This document shows positions 8,379 to 17,902 of a stretch of 64,000 bases of DNA, one piece after another. Numbering within the stretch: position 1 is the stretch's first letter; each line of letters begins with the position of its first letter. This stretch comes from JBKHYJ01 sp046565505 (GTDB taxonomy: Bacteria > Acidobacteriota > Blastocatellia > UBA7656): NCBI GenBank assembly GCA_046565505.1, contig JBKHYJ010000045.1, forward strand, positions 62,001 to 126,000, in the 5' to 3' direction. The notes below the pieces were generated by a model. It ran no database searches. It had not been told where the DNA came from and worked only from the letters and a program-made list of their open reading frames with translations. A program made the position numbers and the translations under genes.

Positions 8379-9542
8379 ATGGCGGCAACGGTGACGATAA
8401 CAAAGCGCGGGGTCGAGCGGGCGCGGGCGCGTAACCTCTGGGTCTACCGCAGCGACGTGTCAGACGCCGGAGGCGCGCAAGCCGGCGAAGTAGTCTGCGT
8501 CGTCGATGGGCGCGGCAAATCGGTGGGGCGCGCTCTTTACAGCTCCCGCTCGCAGATAGCTATCCGCTTCGTTTCGTTCGATGACGTCGAGATCGATAGA
8601 GGGTTCTGGCTGGGCAGGCTCGCCGCCGCCCAATCGCTCAGAGACCAGGTTGTGGGCGATGCGACGGCGTACCGATTGGTCTATGGCGAAAGCGACTTAC
8701 TGCCTTCTCTCGTCATTGATCGCTTCAACGATTGCTTCGTCATGCAGACGCTCTCGCAGGGTATGGACGCGTTAAAGCAGGTCTGGGCGGACCTGCTCGT
8801 CGAACGCTATAACCCGCGCGCAATCATCGAGCGCAACGAGGCGCGGGTGCGCGACCTGGAAGGGCTTCCGCGCGCGGCCGGGGTAATTTACGGCTCGGAC
8901 CCGGGCGAATTTGTCATCGAAGAAGCCGGCGTGCGGTTCGGCGTGAACTTGCTCGAAGGGCAGAAGACCGGGGCGTTTCTCGACCAGCGCGAGAATCGAA
9001 TCGCCGCCGAGTCCTACGCCCGCGGCCACGCGATGGACTGCTTCACGTTTCAAGGGGGGTTCGCGCTCCACCTCGCGCGGCGTGCCGAGCGCGTCACTGC
9101 GATCGATAGTAGCGGCCCGGCCCTGGCCCAGGCCAGGCGTAACGCCGGGCTGAACGCGGCCGGCAATGTCGAATTCGTCGAGGCGAACGTCTTTGACTTC
9201 CTGCGCGAGATGGAGCAGGCGGGCGACAGGTTCGACGTTATCAACCTCGACCCCCCCGCTTTCGCCAAGAACCGCGCCGCGGTCGAAGGCGCCGCGCGCG
9301 GATATAAGGAGATCAACCTCCGCGCGATGAAACTGCTCAGGCCGGGAGGCACGCTCATCACCTCCACCTGCTCCTACCACATGAGCGAAGACGCTTTCCT
9401 CAATTGCATCTCCGCCGCAGCCGCCGACGCGAATCGCACGGCGCAGGTGGTAGAGAAGCGCACTCAATCGCGCGACCACCCCGTGCTGATTTCCATGCCA
9501 GAGACTTACTACCTTAAATGCGTCGTCCTTCGCGTCGCTTGA
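8379..9542 (+). CDS. rlmI: RlmI-like class I rRNA (cytosine-C5) methyltransferase
   Basis: The 387-aa protein has an N-terminal PUA-like RNA-binding region (about 1-75), an RlmI-type middle domain (YGESDLLPSLVIDRF) and a Rossmann methyltransferase domain. The DPPAFAK motif and the TCSYH motif hold the target-binding and catalytic cysteine. The family methylates C1962 of 23S rRNA in E. coli; the same target is likely here but not proven. No ribosome binding site is visible before the ATG, and a TATCAT/TATAAG stretch lies very close, so a leaderless transcript is possible. Confidence 0.88.
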   Translation: MAATVTITKRGVERARARNLWVYRSDVSDAGGAQAGEVVCVVDGRGKSVGRALYSSRSQIAIRFVSFDDVEIDRGFWLGRLAAAQSLRDQVVGDATAYRLVYGESDLLPSLVIDRFNDCFVMQTLSQGMDALKQVWADLLVERYNPRAIIERNEARVRDLEGLPRAAGVIYGSDPGEFVIEEAGVRFGVNLLEGQKTGAFLDQRENRIAAESYARGHAMDCFTFQGGFALHLARRAERVTAIDSSGPALAQARRNAGLNAAGNVEFVEANVFDFLREMEQAGDRFDVINLDPPAFAKNRAAVEGAARGYKEINLRAMKLLRPGGTLITSTCSYHMSEDAFLNCISAAAADANRTAQVVEKRTQSRDHPVLISMPETYYLKCVVLRVA

Positions 9543-9619
9543 AACGATGGCGGCAGCGGCGCGCGCATGAATCCCCCGAGGCTTACGCCAGCCCGTATGA
9601 TCTGTTGTAGGATTTAATC

Positions 9620-10369
9620 ATGACAGCAGAAGCTACAACTGTACGTTCAAAAGAGGCCGCACAGCGCCAGGAGCGGATATTCCTCGAAGGGCCGCAGAAG
9701 CGCAAGTGGGAATTGTTGACCGTCGCGCGCATCATACGCGAATTCATCAAAGGATTCCGCGTGCTCCACTTCGTCGGACCATGCGTTACCGTGTTCGGGT
9801 CGGCCCGCTTCAAAGAGGACCACCGTTACTATTCGATGGCGCGCGAGGTCGGCGCGCGCCTCACGGACATCGGGTTCACCGTGATGACGGGCGGGGGCCC
9901 CGGCATTATGGAGGCCGCCAACCGCGGCGCTAAAGAGGCGGGCGGCCGCTCTATCGGTTGCAACATCATCCTCCCGCAGGAGCAGCGCCACAACAGCTAC
10001 CTCGACCAGGTGTTGACGTTTAAATACTTCTTCGTCAGGAAAGTCATGCTCGTCAAGTACTCTTACGCGTTCGTGGTGATGCCTGGGGGCGTCGGGACCC
10101 TGGACGAGTTGTTTGAAGCGGTGACGCTGATTCAGACGAAGAAGATACTGGGATTCCCCGTGGTGATGATGGGGCGGGATTACTGGCAGCCCCTTTTCGA
10201 CCTTCTTAAGATGATGGTGCAGGCACGAACGATCAGCCCAGAAGACCTCGACCTGTTATTGTTGACCGATTCGGTCGATGAGGCGATGGCGCACATTCAA
10301 AAGCATGCGGTCGAGCAGTTCGGCCTTCACCCCAGAGCGCCGAAGCCGTCAAAGCTGTTGGGCGAATAA
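9620..10369 (+). CDS. LOG-family nucleotide 5'-monophosphate phosphoribohydrolase
   Basis: A 249-aa TIGR00730/LOG-type Rossmann protein. The two family signatures are present: GGGPGIMEAANRGAKEAGG and PGGVGTLDELFEA. They form the active site that splits ribose 5'-phosphate from nucleoside monophosphates (for example cytokinin riboside monophosphate or AMP). The first 50 residues are a polar leader before the fold (GPCVTVFGSARF). It is convergent with the L,D-transpeptidase gene, with two hairpins between them. Confidence 0.9.
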   Translation: MTAEATTVRSKEAAQRQERIFLEGPQKRKWELLTVARIIREFIKGFRVLHFVGPCVTVFGSARFKEDHRYYSMAREVGARLTDIGFTVMTGGGPGIMEAANRGAKEAGGRSIGCNIILPQEQRHNSYLDQVLTFKYFFVRKVMLVKYSYAFVVMPGGVGTLDELFEAVTLIQTKKILGFPVVMMGRDYWQPLFDLLKMMVQARTISPEDLDLLLLTDSVDEAMAHIQKHAVEQFGLHPRAPKPSKLLGE

Positions 10370-10383
10370 TCTTTAATCGTCGG

Positions 10384-10406
10384 GCGCCCGGCCCTTGCGC
10401 GGGCGC
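10384..10406 (+). terminator. Weak hairpin after LOG-family gene
   Basis: GCGCCCG (10384-10390) pairs with CGGGCGC (10400-10406), followed by TGATTTTAAA. Likely the first termination point for the gene ending at 10369. Confidence 0.45.
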
Positions 10407-10483
10407 TGATTTTAAAGCTTCCAGGTCGAGATCAGAAATCCGCGCCCACAGTCCGGCTCGGATTTGCACTAACGCCAAATAAA

Positions 10484-10509
10484 AAAGCGCCGGGCGCGCC
10501 CGGCGCTTT
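10484..10509. terminator. Bidirectional terminator between convergent genes
   Basis: A near-perfect palindrome (AAAGCGCCGGGC / GCCCGGCGCTTT) with A-tracts on the left and T on the right lies between genes ending at 10369 (+) and 10563 (-), and can serve both. Confidence 0.75.
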
Positions 10510-10562
10510 CCGCTCGTACTCGCGGCTTAAACGACCCTGCCTCCGCGGCGACGAGTAGACCG

Positions 10563-11360
10563 CTACCGTGACGGAGGGGCGTTCCTTCCCTGCGCGACGG
10601 CGGCGCCGTCATGAACTATTACGACTGTCCCGGTCGGCGTCATGTCGCTGAACTCCTTGGCCGCGTACACGGGTATGCGAATGCAGCCGTGGCTTGCCGC
10701 GCGCGTGGGGATGGAGGGGCTGCCGTGAATCGCGATGCCGCCCAAGAAGTAGTTCGGGTAGTAAATATCGCCGAGCGGGGCCTTCCGCCAGCCTTCGACT
10801 TTTCTATAGACTTTGAATCGCCCGGTCGGCGTCACGGCACGCCGCGTCCATCCTTCGGACGTGAATTCTTCGCCGTTGCCCGATGATATCGGCAGTACTT
10901 TCGTCACGGTCCCGCCGTCATCGACCACGAATAACACTTGCCGTCCGAGGTCAGCTTCCACATGCGCGTACCCGCCCTCGAGCGGCGAAGGTCTGGTCGC
11001 GCTCCGCAGGGCGGCGAGTTCCGACCTCGTCAATCGCCCGGTCGTCTGCCGGCCTTCGACTTTCTGAAATGCGATGAGCGCGTTGCGCGAAGCCGGGTCC
11101 ATCTTGCCATCAACCTCGCCCGTCCAATAACCCAGGTCCGAGAGCAGTTGCTCGGCCTCACGAATGTCGGCGGCCGTTATGGCCGTCTGCTTAGATGACT
11201 TAGCCCGCGCGGGCCCTGGAGTCTGCTTGCGAGCGCCCGCCTGTTGCGCGTTGACGTTGATGGCGGCGATTGCCGCGATCATAAAAGCCATTAAGGCCGA
11301 CAGCGCGGCGCTCCGCAGCCCGGGAACTATAGACGCTTCCACTTGCTCTGTGCTTTGCAT
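10563..11360 (-). CDS. Secreted L,D-transpeptidase with peptidoglycan-binding domain
   Basis: 265 aa. An N-terminal signal segment (SALMAFMIAAIAAINVNAQ) is followed by a PG_binding_1 domain (about 60-115, LLSDLGYWTGEVDG) and a YkuD L,D-transpeptidase domain. The catalytic motif is IAIHGSPS...SHGCIRI, with the Cys in HGCIR. Such enzymes form 3-3 cross-links or attach proteins to peptidoglycan in the periplasm. ATG 11360 follows GAAGGTGATGCT. Two bidirectional or opposing hairpins separate it from the convergent LOG gene. Confidence 0.92.
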   Translation of the reverse strand: MQSTEQVEASIVPGLRSAALSALMAFMIAAIAAINVNAQQAGARKQTPGPARAKSSKQTAITAADIREAEQLLSDLGYWTGEVDGKMDPASRNALIAFQKVEGRQTTGRLTRSELAALRSATRPSPLEGGYAHVEADLGRQVLFVVDDGGTVTKVLPISSGNGEEFTSEGWTRRAVTPTGRFKVYRKVEGWRKAPLGDIYYPNYFLGGIAIHGSPSIPTRAASHGCIRIPVYAAKEFSDMTPTGTVVIVHDGAAVAQGRNAPPSR

Positions 11361-11603
11361 AGCATCACCTTCTTGCCATACCCTTCAGCAGCCCGAGCAA
11401 TACCTTTGCAACTCGGACGCCAGTAGTGTGGCGGCCCTTATGATGCCGAATTACGCGGCCGGTTGTCTGGAAGTTTTATAATTGTGCAGTGGTGTTCGCA
11501 TTGAATCAGTGCAGGGCGGGCGCGTCGGCGATACGCGGAACGGGCAAGGTATTCGGAGGCAACAACAGCATTGATTATCGCCCCGCATATCGCCGACGAT
11601 CTC

Positions 11604-13901
11604 TTAACGTACGGTGGCGGTGGCTTTGCTCGTGCCGACGTTCGAGCTTGAGTCCGCGCACCGGAAAGCTATCACGTGCTCGCCCGGCCTATCGAAAGCC
11701 GCGCGTACTTTGAAACTCTCGTGCGCGGAGTCGGCTATGCCATCGACGGGGAAGATCAGCCGCCACGCGCCGCCATCAATGCTGTACTCGCCCCGGACTA
11801 TGCGGCTCGTCAGGTCGGTAACGTCGAAGGTGACTTCCGCAGTCTGCCCGGACACGGAAGGCCCCGTCATCTTTATCGACGGGGGGGTGTTGTCTATCTC
11901 AATGGCGCCGGTCACCTTCTCGTCAGTCAAGGCCATCCCCGATGGGTTGCCGGCCGCGTCGCTCGTCACGACCTTGAAGAAGTAAGTCCCATCAGGCAGC
12001 CGGTTGCCGTCTATCGTGTAGTAGCTCTGCGTCAGGTCGTCGGCCAGCGTGTGCCAGTCGTTGTCGCCGAGCGTCCTGTAAAGCAAGGTGTAGACGAGCG
12101 TGTCGTCGTTCGGGTCCGTGGCCTGCCAGTTGACGGTGCGCGCGCCCTTTTGGAAGAAGCGGCGGGGCGGCACGCTCGCGACGACGCCGAACAGTTGCGG
12201 GTCAAGTCCCGACGACATGATAGATGGGTCTATGCTCAGCGGCGTCTCCTGAAAGGCCACGCCCGGAGGCAGCACGGTCACGGACGTGATGTCAGGCGCC
12301 TGGTTGCGCGGGAGGTAGGCGATCACCACGGATTCGAGCCTCGCCGAAGAGGCGACGCTCGCGTAGGGGCCGTCTTCGCTCTTCCTGTCTCTTTCCGCGC
12401 CCATATTCGCCGGCCGCGGGGCGGGCGAGGGCGAGCCCGCCTGCCCGCCGCTCCTGAGCACGGCACGCCACTGAATGAAACGCGCGCGCGGGCTGGTAAT
12501 CTGATCGCCCGCCATATTCCTGTAAGGCGGCGACCAGTCGCTCCACGTCGCGTCGGGGGTCTCCGTGTTGCCGCTGCGCGTCTGAAGCTCGACGTTGCCC
12601 GACCCTCGCCAGGTTATAACGCCCCACTGACCCGCGAATTTCGTGTCGCGCACGGGCGACGTGTAAGTGCCTTCGCCCACGGGGTCTCGCCCGACGCGGT
12701 AGAGGCGGCCGAGGTTGCTCGACGTAGCGTACAGCTGATCTCCGACCGCCAGGATGGTAGAGGTCTGGTCTTCGGGCGATTGAATCAGGAGCGTGTCGGT
12801 GCGGTCGGCGGCGATCTGATAGATGCGGCCCTTGCTGCCCGTGCTCACAAGCACGCGGCCGTCCGAGAGCGGCTTCAGCCCGAAAGCCACCACGTCGTTG
12901 GCGCGCCAAAAAACGTCGTTGCCGCCATCGGGCGAGATGCGGAAGACGGCGCTCCGCGCCCCGTCCGCCTTGCCGCGCGGCTGCGGCTGCGCGAGCGCGC
13001 TCGTGGCGTCGGTCGCCTGGACGACCACCGTGCCGTCCTGGTCTTCGGTCGTTGATAGGGTAATCACCCCTTCGGATGAAAGCGTCGACGTGGACGAGAC
13101 GCCGACGGCCGGTTGCTTCTGCCCCGGCCCCTGCTGGTTGATGCCGAGCGCGTAAATCGAGCCGTCCCGCGCCACGCTCAGGCTGTGGATCTCTTGCGCC
13201 GGGGAGTCGAAAAGGGCGAAGACTTTCCCCGCCGGCGAGACGCGCAGCACGAGCCCCGACGGGTCCGTGCCCGCCAGCACGTTGCCGCTCTTGTCGAGCC
13301 CGAGCGAAACGATGTTCGTCTCGTTCGTATCCGTAAGGACGGCCGCTTTGCCCGCGGCGTCTATCTTGTAAATTATCCCTTTATCCCCCGTGCCCGCGTA
13401 GAGCGTTGACGTGCTCGCCTCGAACGCCAGCGACCAGATGTATTTGTCCGGCGGGTCATAAAAGACGGACTGCTGCCCATCGGGAGTGATCTTGTAGATT
13501 TTTCCGTCGGGCGACGTGCCCGCGTAGATGTTCCCCTGCGCGTCCGCGACGAGCGCCGTCACGTCAAGCTCCGCCGCGTCATAAAGCAGGCGGCCGGCGC
13601 CCGCCGAATCCACTTTGAATATTTTCCCGTCGTGGCCCGTGCCGAGGTAGATATTCCCGGCGGCGTCGGTCGCGCTGGACCATATGTAAGCTTCCTTGGT
13701 GTCGTAGACCAGCTGGTAGGCGGGCGATAGCATTATCGCGCCGTTTTCGGCTATCGACACCCCGCGCGCGTCGCCTTTGGCCACGTCATCTTGCTTTGAG
13801 ATCTCCCAGAAGATGGGGCCGCTTGCGACCGCCGGACCGCACGATAAGGCGAGCAGGAGGGCTGCGAGCGCCGCTTTGTACAGGTGAGGGGATTTAAACA
13901 T
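11604..13901 (-). CDS. Secreted beta-propeller protein with C-terminal Ig-like region
   Basis: 765 aa with a clear signal peptide (AALAALLLALSCGPAVA). Residues about 50-400 contain repeated blades of the type AGNIYLGTGHDGKIFKV, each about 40 residues, as in SMP-30/NHL-like propellers. The C-terminal 200 residues include fibronectin/Ig-like strands (FFKVVTSDAAGNPSG, then a second sandwich after IDNTPPSIK). The residues about 480-505 are a Pro/Ser-rich linker. No catalytic motif is seen. Probably exported to the periplasm or surface; function unknown. It lies downstream of the S55 gene on the same strand but is separated from it by a terminator. Confidence 0.8.
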   Translation of the reverse strand: MFKSPHLYKAALAALLLALSCGPAVASGPIFWEISKQDDVAKGDARGVSIAENGAIMLSPAYQLVYDTKEAYIWSSATDAAGNIYLGTGHDGKIFKVDSAGAGRLLYDAAELDVTALVADAQGNIYAGTSPDGKIYKITPDGQQSVFYDPPDKYIWSLAFEASTSTLYAGTGDKGIIYKIDAAGKAAVLTDTNETNIVSLGLDKSGNVLAGTDPSGLVLRVSPAGKVFALFDSPAQEIHSLSVARDGSIYALGINQQGPGQKQPAVGVSSTSTLSSEGVITLSTTEDQDGTVVVQATDATSALAQPQPRGKADGARSAVFRISPDGGNDVFWRANDVVAFGLKPLSDGRVLVSTGSKGRIYQIAADRTDTLLIQSPEDQTSTILAVGDQLYATSSNLGRLYRVGRDPVGEGTYTSPVRDTKFAGQWGVITWRGSGNVELQTRSGNTETPDATWSDWSPPYRNMAGDQITSPRARFIQWRAVLRSGGQAGSPSPAPRPANMGAERDRKSEDGPYASVASSARLESVVIAYLPRNQAPDITSVTVLPPGVAFQETPLSIDPSIMSSGLDPQLFGVVASVPPRRFFQKGARTVNWQATDPNDDTLVYTLLYRTLGDNDWHTLADDLTQSYYTIDGNRLPDGTYFFKVVTSDAAGNPSGMALTDEKVTGAIEIDNTPPSIKMTGPSVSGQTAEVTFDVTDLTSRIVRGEYSIDGGAWRLIFPVDGIADSAHESFKVRAAFDRPGEHVIAFRCADSSSNVGTSKATATVR

Positions 13902-13946
13902 CGCTTCATTCCTTTCAATCCAGGGCCGCGCGTCGCGGGCCCAAGT

Positions 13947-13975
13947 AAAAGGCCCGCAACCAGCGCGGGCCTTTT
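13947..13975 (-). terminator. Rho-independent terminator of the S55 gene
   Basis: AAAAGGCCCGC (13947-13957) pairs with GCGGGCCTTTT (13965-13975). Read on the minus strand it is a GC stem followed by a T run, 74 bp after the stop codon at 14049. Confidence 0.85.
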
Positions 13976-14048
13976 TCAGGTGCTAATTCCAATTCTTCAG
14001 CAACCGAATCGTTAGCTGTGCCGCTCGGAATATTCCTCCCGGCGCGCG

Positions 14049-15899
14049 CTATTTGATCACGTTTATCGTTATGCTCTGCTGCCCGCTGATGACGAAATGC
14101 GAGGGCGCCAACTCCTGCTCGTCTATAGTAGCTATGGACAGCGGCGTGTAACCGCCCGAGGTGCGCTGGGACCCGAGCGTTGCGAGCACGGAGGGCGGGA
14201 GGCTCGGCATCTCTTCGTTGTTGACTATTGCGCCCGTGCCCGAGCGCAGCACTTTGACGTAGAGCCTGTTGTTTCTCTTCATCTTGTTGATCGTGCGGAT
14301 CAACTGGCCAAGGTCGCGCGGGACGAAATCGCCCGCGGGCTGGCGCATCTCGACCTGGTTCATAGAAGCGCCATCGCCGACCATTATGACGAGCGGCCCC
14401 GTGGGCGCGTCGGCCGGTATCGTGAGCGGTATGCGCTCGACGAATTCGCTGCCGTTGTCGTGGCGCGCGAACACCTGTATTTCGATACTCTCCCCGCGCC
14501 GCACTTCCGTCTTGTCTATCCACAGCCGGCTGAGCGTGCCGCCCGAACGGCTGTCGGCCGATGTCAGCTCAACGTCTATGCCCTGAACGTCGAGCGCGTC
14601 AAACCCGCTGTTGAAGAGCGCCGCGAGCGGACGGGCGACATCGTTGACGGCAAACAGGGCCGCCCCGTTGGCGGAGGAGAAGCTGTTGTCGAGCGCTATG
14701 TCGGGCTGGCCTTTGACCGATATACGGCCGCCGACCTTAATAGTCTGGTTGCCGACCTGCCGCTCGGTCGCGGTGAGCGCCGAATAGATGGCTATCCTCG
14801 TCAGCAGCGGCGTCAGCAGCGAATCGGAAACGACCTCAAGCTTATAAGTCTCCGTCTTGTTACGGCTGGTGTGGACGGTCAGGCTGACGGGGATCATGCG
14901 GGCCTTTTCGCCGAGCTCGCCATAGACTCCTGTCGAGCGGTCTTGACTGATGGAGCCCACGAGGTTGCCGCCCGCCGCGAGCTTGAATGAATTATTGAGG
15001 TTCGGCACGACCGTGACGACGGAAGATTCTGCCATAGGCCAGGCCGCTTTGCCGGAGCTGAACCACGGGTGGCCGAACGCGTATATCTGGTTGCCGTCCC
15101 TGTGGGTGACCGTGCCCGAGGCGTCTACGGTGAAGTCGCCGCGGACGAGCTGCACGCTGACAGACGTGCCGGGCGTGAGCGTCTCTTCCGTGGCGGGGAC
15201 CATCGGCGTGAGGCTTGAGCCCCCGCCCACGCCCGACAGCGGCATGATGCCGAGCTTCTTGAGGTCCTGCCCGAATACGTCGATGACCGATTGCGGGATG
15301 CCGGAAAAAGTGACGGGGGTGGCTATCGGCACGATGGTCTGACCGACGAATGGCGCCAGTTGCCCATTGGTCGCGGCGCGCGCGCCGACCTGCGCGCTGA
15401 ATTGCGAAGGCGAGGGTTCGGCCGAAGCCTCCGACGCCCTCCCTATGAGCGTGTTGAAGCTCGCGCGCCCGCCGCCGGTCCGCGTCTCTTCCTTACGGCC
15501 CTCCTCGATGACCTCTATCATGTTTTTGATGGGCTGAATCCCGGCTATCGGCTCTTTCTCGAATGGGAAAGCGTAAGCGACCGCGCCCACCAGCTTGCCA
15601 TCTATGTAGACGGGACTGCCGCTCATCCCCGCGAAGACGCTCGTGCGCTCGACGAGCGGGCCGCCCAGCCGCGCGATGATGATGCTCTGTCTGGGGTTTT
15701 GGAAGCCGTCGAGCGTGCCGAGTATCTCGACTTCAAACCGCTCAGGCTTCGTGCCCCGGAACACGGACATCCCATAGCCTTTCATGCCGGGTTTCACCTG
15801 GTCGGTCGGCATGAAGTTCGGGTCCGCTTTAGGGTCCGAAGCCAGCGCCGCGGCGGCGAGCAGGGCCATCAAAAGGGTCGTTGCGAAGATTTGTTTCAT
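14049..15899 (-). CDS. Secreted SpoIVB-type (S55) serine peptidase-like protein
   Basis: 616 aa from the ATG at 15899 (MKQIFATTLLMALLAAAALA, a signal peptide); the longer reading frame from 15995 adds an unlikely leader. The region around residues 40-170 matches the SpoIVB/S55 peptidase domain, including the catalytic-serine motif GMSGSPVYIDGKLVGAVAY. S55 proteins of this kind occur widely outside spore formers. The C-terminal half (about 250-600) is beta-rich without a named domain. No sporulation partner genes are nearby, so a SpoIVB-like role in sigma-factor activation should not be assumed. The catalytic His/Asp cannot be assigned with confidence from reading alone. Confidence 0.85.
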   Translation of the reverse strand: MKQIFATTLLMALLAAAALASDPKADPNFMPTDQVKPGMKGYGMSVFRGTKPERFEVEILGTLDGFQNPRQSIIIARLGGPLVERTSVFAGMSGSPVYIDGKLVGAVAYAFPFEKEPIAGIQPIKNMIEVIEEGRKEETRTGGGRASFNTLIGRASEASAEPSPSQFSAQVGARAATNGQLAPFVGQTIVPIATPVTFSGIPQSVIDVFGQDLKKLGIMPLSGVGGGSSLTPMVPATEETLTPGTSVSVQLVRGDFTVDASGTVTHRDGNQIYAFGHPWFSSGKAAWPMAESSVVTVVPNLNNSFKLAAGGNLVGSISQDRSTGVYGELGEKARMIPVSLTVHTSRNKTETYKLEVVSDSLLTPLLTRIAIYSALTATERQVGNQTIKVGGRISVKGQPDIALDNSFSSANGAALFAVNDVARPLAALFNSGFDALDVQGIDVELTSADSRSGGTLSRLWIDKTEVRRGESIEIQVFARHDNGSEFVERIPLTIPADAPTGPLVIMVGDGASMNQVEMRQPAGDFVPRDLGQLIRTINKMKRNNRLYVKVLRSGTGAIVNNEEMPSLPPSVLATLGSQRTSGGYTPLSIATIDEQELAPSHFVISGQQSITINVIK

Positions 15900-16170
15900 A
15901 GGATTTTCCAAACGCACGGGGCTTGTCCAAAGGGTCCATTTTAGATTGCGTCCCCTGGTTCGAGCAGGGCGCGTAATAACCACGGGCTGCGTCATGGGAA
16001 GCTCATGCTTGATGATAACTGTGTGTAAATCTTGGCGTCAAGACTTCCTACCTCCCGCATTATAAAGACAACAAAGTCGCCCGCCGGCCCGAACGGGCCG
16101 AGAACTATGATAGACTCTTCGTCGTAATCCGAGAGCGCCGAAACAATCACTCAGAGAGGAACCTCTACGT

Positions 16171-17685
16171 ATGAAGCTAAGAGCCTCGCTGCTCCTCGCG
16201 GCATTCGCGATGTCGTCAGTCTTCACAGCCGGGCCGGGCGCCCGAACGCAGTCCCCTTCAAATGGGGCCGGAGCAACCGCTAAATCGTCCGACGTTGCAG
16301 AAAGAATCAAGAGGGTGGAGAACGGCCTGCTGCCCCCCGTCGTTATCAAGGGGCGGCCGTCAGGCCAGTCGAAGATTGCCGACCGCATGGCCTTTTTCAA
16401 AGTGCCCGGCGTGAGCGTCGCCGTCATAAATAATGGGGCCATCGAATGGGCGCGCGGCTACGGCGTGGCGGAGGCCGGCGCAGCTCAGCCGGTCACGGAA
16501 GACACGCTCTTCCAGGCCGCCTCCATCAGCAAGCCCGTCGCGGCGATGGGCGCGCTGCGCCTCGTGCAAGAGGGCAGGCTCGCCCTCGACGAGGACGTGA
16601 ATAAGCAGCTCGTTTCGTGGAAAGTCCCCGAGAACGATTTCACGAAACAGAAGAAAGTCACTCTCCGCGCGCTGCTCAGCCACACGGCGGGCATGACCGT
16701 TCATGGCTTTCGCGGGTACGCCGCGGACGAGCCCGTGCCAACGCTCCGGCAGGTGCTCGATGGCGAAAAGCCCGCCAACTCAGCCCCGGTCCGCGTGGAC
16801 ATATTGCCAGGGAGCCAGTGGCGCTACTCGGGCGGCGGCATAAGCGTCGCTCAGCAGATGGTCGTCGATGTGACCGGCAAGCCTTTCCCGCAGTTCATGA
16901 GGGAGGCCGTTTTAGACAGGCTGGGCATGAAGCACAGCACCTACGAACAGCCGCTCCCGAAAACACTCTCGTCCGCCGCCGCGACCGGGCACCGCACGAG
17001 CGGCCTGAAGGTCCAGGGCAAATGGCACACTTACCCTGAGATGGCGGCCGCAGGGTTATGGACTACGCCATCCGACCTCGCGCGATTCGCCCTAGAGATT
17101 CAGAGGTCCAGGGCGGGCAAGTCCAACAAAGTGCTTTCGGCGGATATGACGAATCAGATGCTCACGCCTGTACAGGGCGACTATGGGCTAGGCATAGGCG
17201 TGAGGGGCACGGGCAAGGGCCTCTCCTTCAGCCACGGCGGGTCGAATGAAGGGTTCCGCTGCTTCCTGTTCGCCTACGCGGAGACCGGGCAGGGCGCGGT
17301 CATCATGACGAACGGGGATGGCGGCGGGGGGCTAGCGAACGAGATACTTCGGGGCATCGCGCGCGAGTACGGGTGGGCGGATTACGGGGTCAAGGAACGA
17401 GCGGTGATCGACGTTGACCCCAAAATCTATGAGGCTTACAGCGGGTGGTACGACGTCGGCAGGGGCGGGCTGCTCAACATATCGACCGAGAATGGCCGGC
17501 TCTTCATCAAGGCACCGCCCTTCGGGGCTGACAAGGTCGAGCTTTACCCCGAAAGTGAAACGAAATATTTTATAACGCTCGACGACATGCTATTCACTTT
17601 CGCCAGGGACGAGAAGGGCGAAGTGACAGAGCTTGTGATCGAGCCGCCCGGGCAGACCCTCCGGGCAAAGAGGGTCAAGAAGTAG
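16171..17685 (+). CDS. Secreted class C beta-lactamase-family serine hydrolase
   Basis: 504 aa with a signal peptide (LLLAAFAMSSVFTAGPGA). The SxxK motif is SISK (S118, K121). The second motif region is WRYSGGG, where the usual YxN is Tyr-Ser-Gly, and the third is SHGGSNEGF (HxG). These mark the penicillin-binding-protein/EstB/AmpC-like hydrolases that include esterases and D-amino-acid peptidases. The missing Asn argues against a true AmpC activity. A C-terminal lipocalin-like extension (about 410-504) is common in this family. ATG follows AGAGAGGAACCTC. It is followed at once by the unusual inverted-repeat element at 17688. Confidence 0.9.
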   Translation: MKLRASLLLAAFAMSSVFTAGPGARTQSPSNGAGATAKSSDVAERIKRVENGLLPPVVIKGRPSGQSKIADRMAFFKVPGVSVAVINNGAIEWARGYGVAEAGAAQPVTEDTLFQAASISKPVAAMGALRLVQEGRLALDEDVNKQLVSWKVPENDFTKQKKVTLRALLSHTAGMTVHGFRGYAADEPVPTLRQVLDGEKPANSAPVRVDILPGSQWRYSGGGISVAQQMVVDVTGKPFPQFMREAVLDRLGMKHSTYEQPLPKTLSSAAATGHRTSGLKVQGKWHTYPEMAAAGLWTTPSDLARFALEIQRSRAGKSNKVLSADMTNQMLTPVQGDYGLGIGVRGTGKGLSFSHGGSNEGFRCFLFAYAETGQGAVIMTNGDGGGGLANEILRGIAREYGWADYGVKERAVIDVDPKIYEAYSGWYDVGRGGLLNISTENGRLFIKAPPFGADKVELYPESETKYFITLDDMLFTFARDEKGEVTELVIEPPGQTLRAKRVKK

Positions 17686-17687
17686 AA

Positions 17688-17783
17688 GCCTCCGCGGGCC
17701 GCGCCACCCGGTTATGGCGGCCGGGATATGAATTGTGGAGAACGCCTTTATGGCGTAGTATGAGTTGGGCGGCCCGCGGAGGC
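17688..17783. repeat. Branched inverted-repeat element (outer 15-bp stem, two inner hairpins)
   Basis: GCCTCCGCGGGCCGC at 17688-17702 is perfectly complementary to 17769-17783. Inside lie a CCCGG/CCGGG hairpin (17707-17724) and an ACGCC-TTTAT-GGCGT hairpin (17742-17756). The element begins 2 bp after the stop of the serine hydrolase and is not followed by a T-run. It could be a REP/BIME-like element, a structured RNA or a processing site. Confidence 0.7.
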
Positions 17784-17850
17784 GGCCGCCTAGACTGAGA
17801 CTACATGCTCGGAGTTATGCCGAATTTGGGACCGCGCGGCGCCCGACGTT

Positions 17851-17872
17851 CAGATTCCAAATCTCGAATCTG
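17851..17872. repeat. Short inverted repeat upstream of the PHP phosphatase
   Basis: CAGATTC (17851-17857) and GAATCTG (17866-17872) flank CAAATCTC. It sits 31 bp before the ATG at 17903 and could be an operator or a small hairpin. Confidence 0.35.
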
Positions 17873-17902
17873 AATTACCAATCGCTCCCGCCCTGACTCA
17901 CA

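Noticed and set aside
11676..13055. A long plus-strand ORF opposite the beta-propeller gene
   Set aside because: Arg-rich, no motif, opposite a gene with signal peptide and repeats; typical of high-GC shadows.
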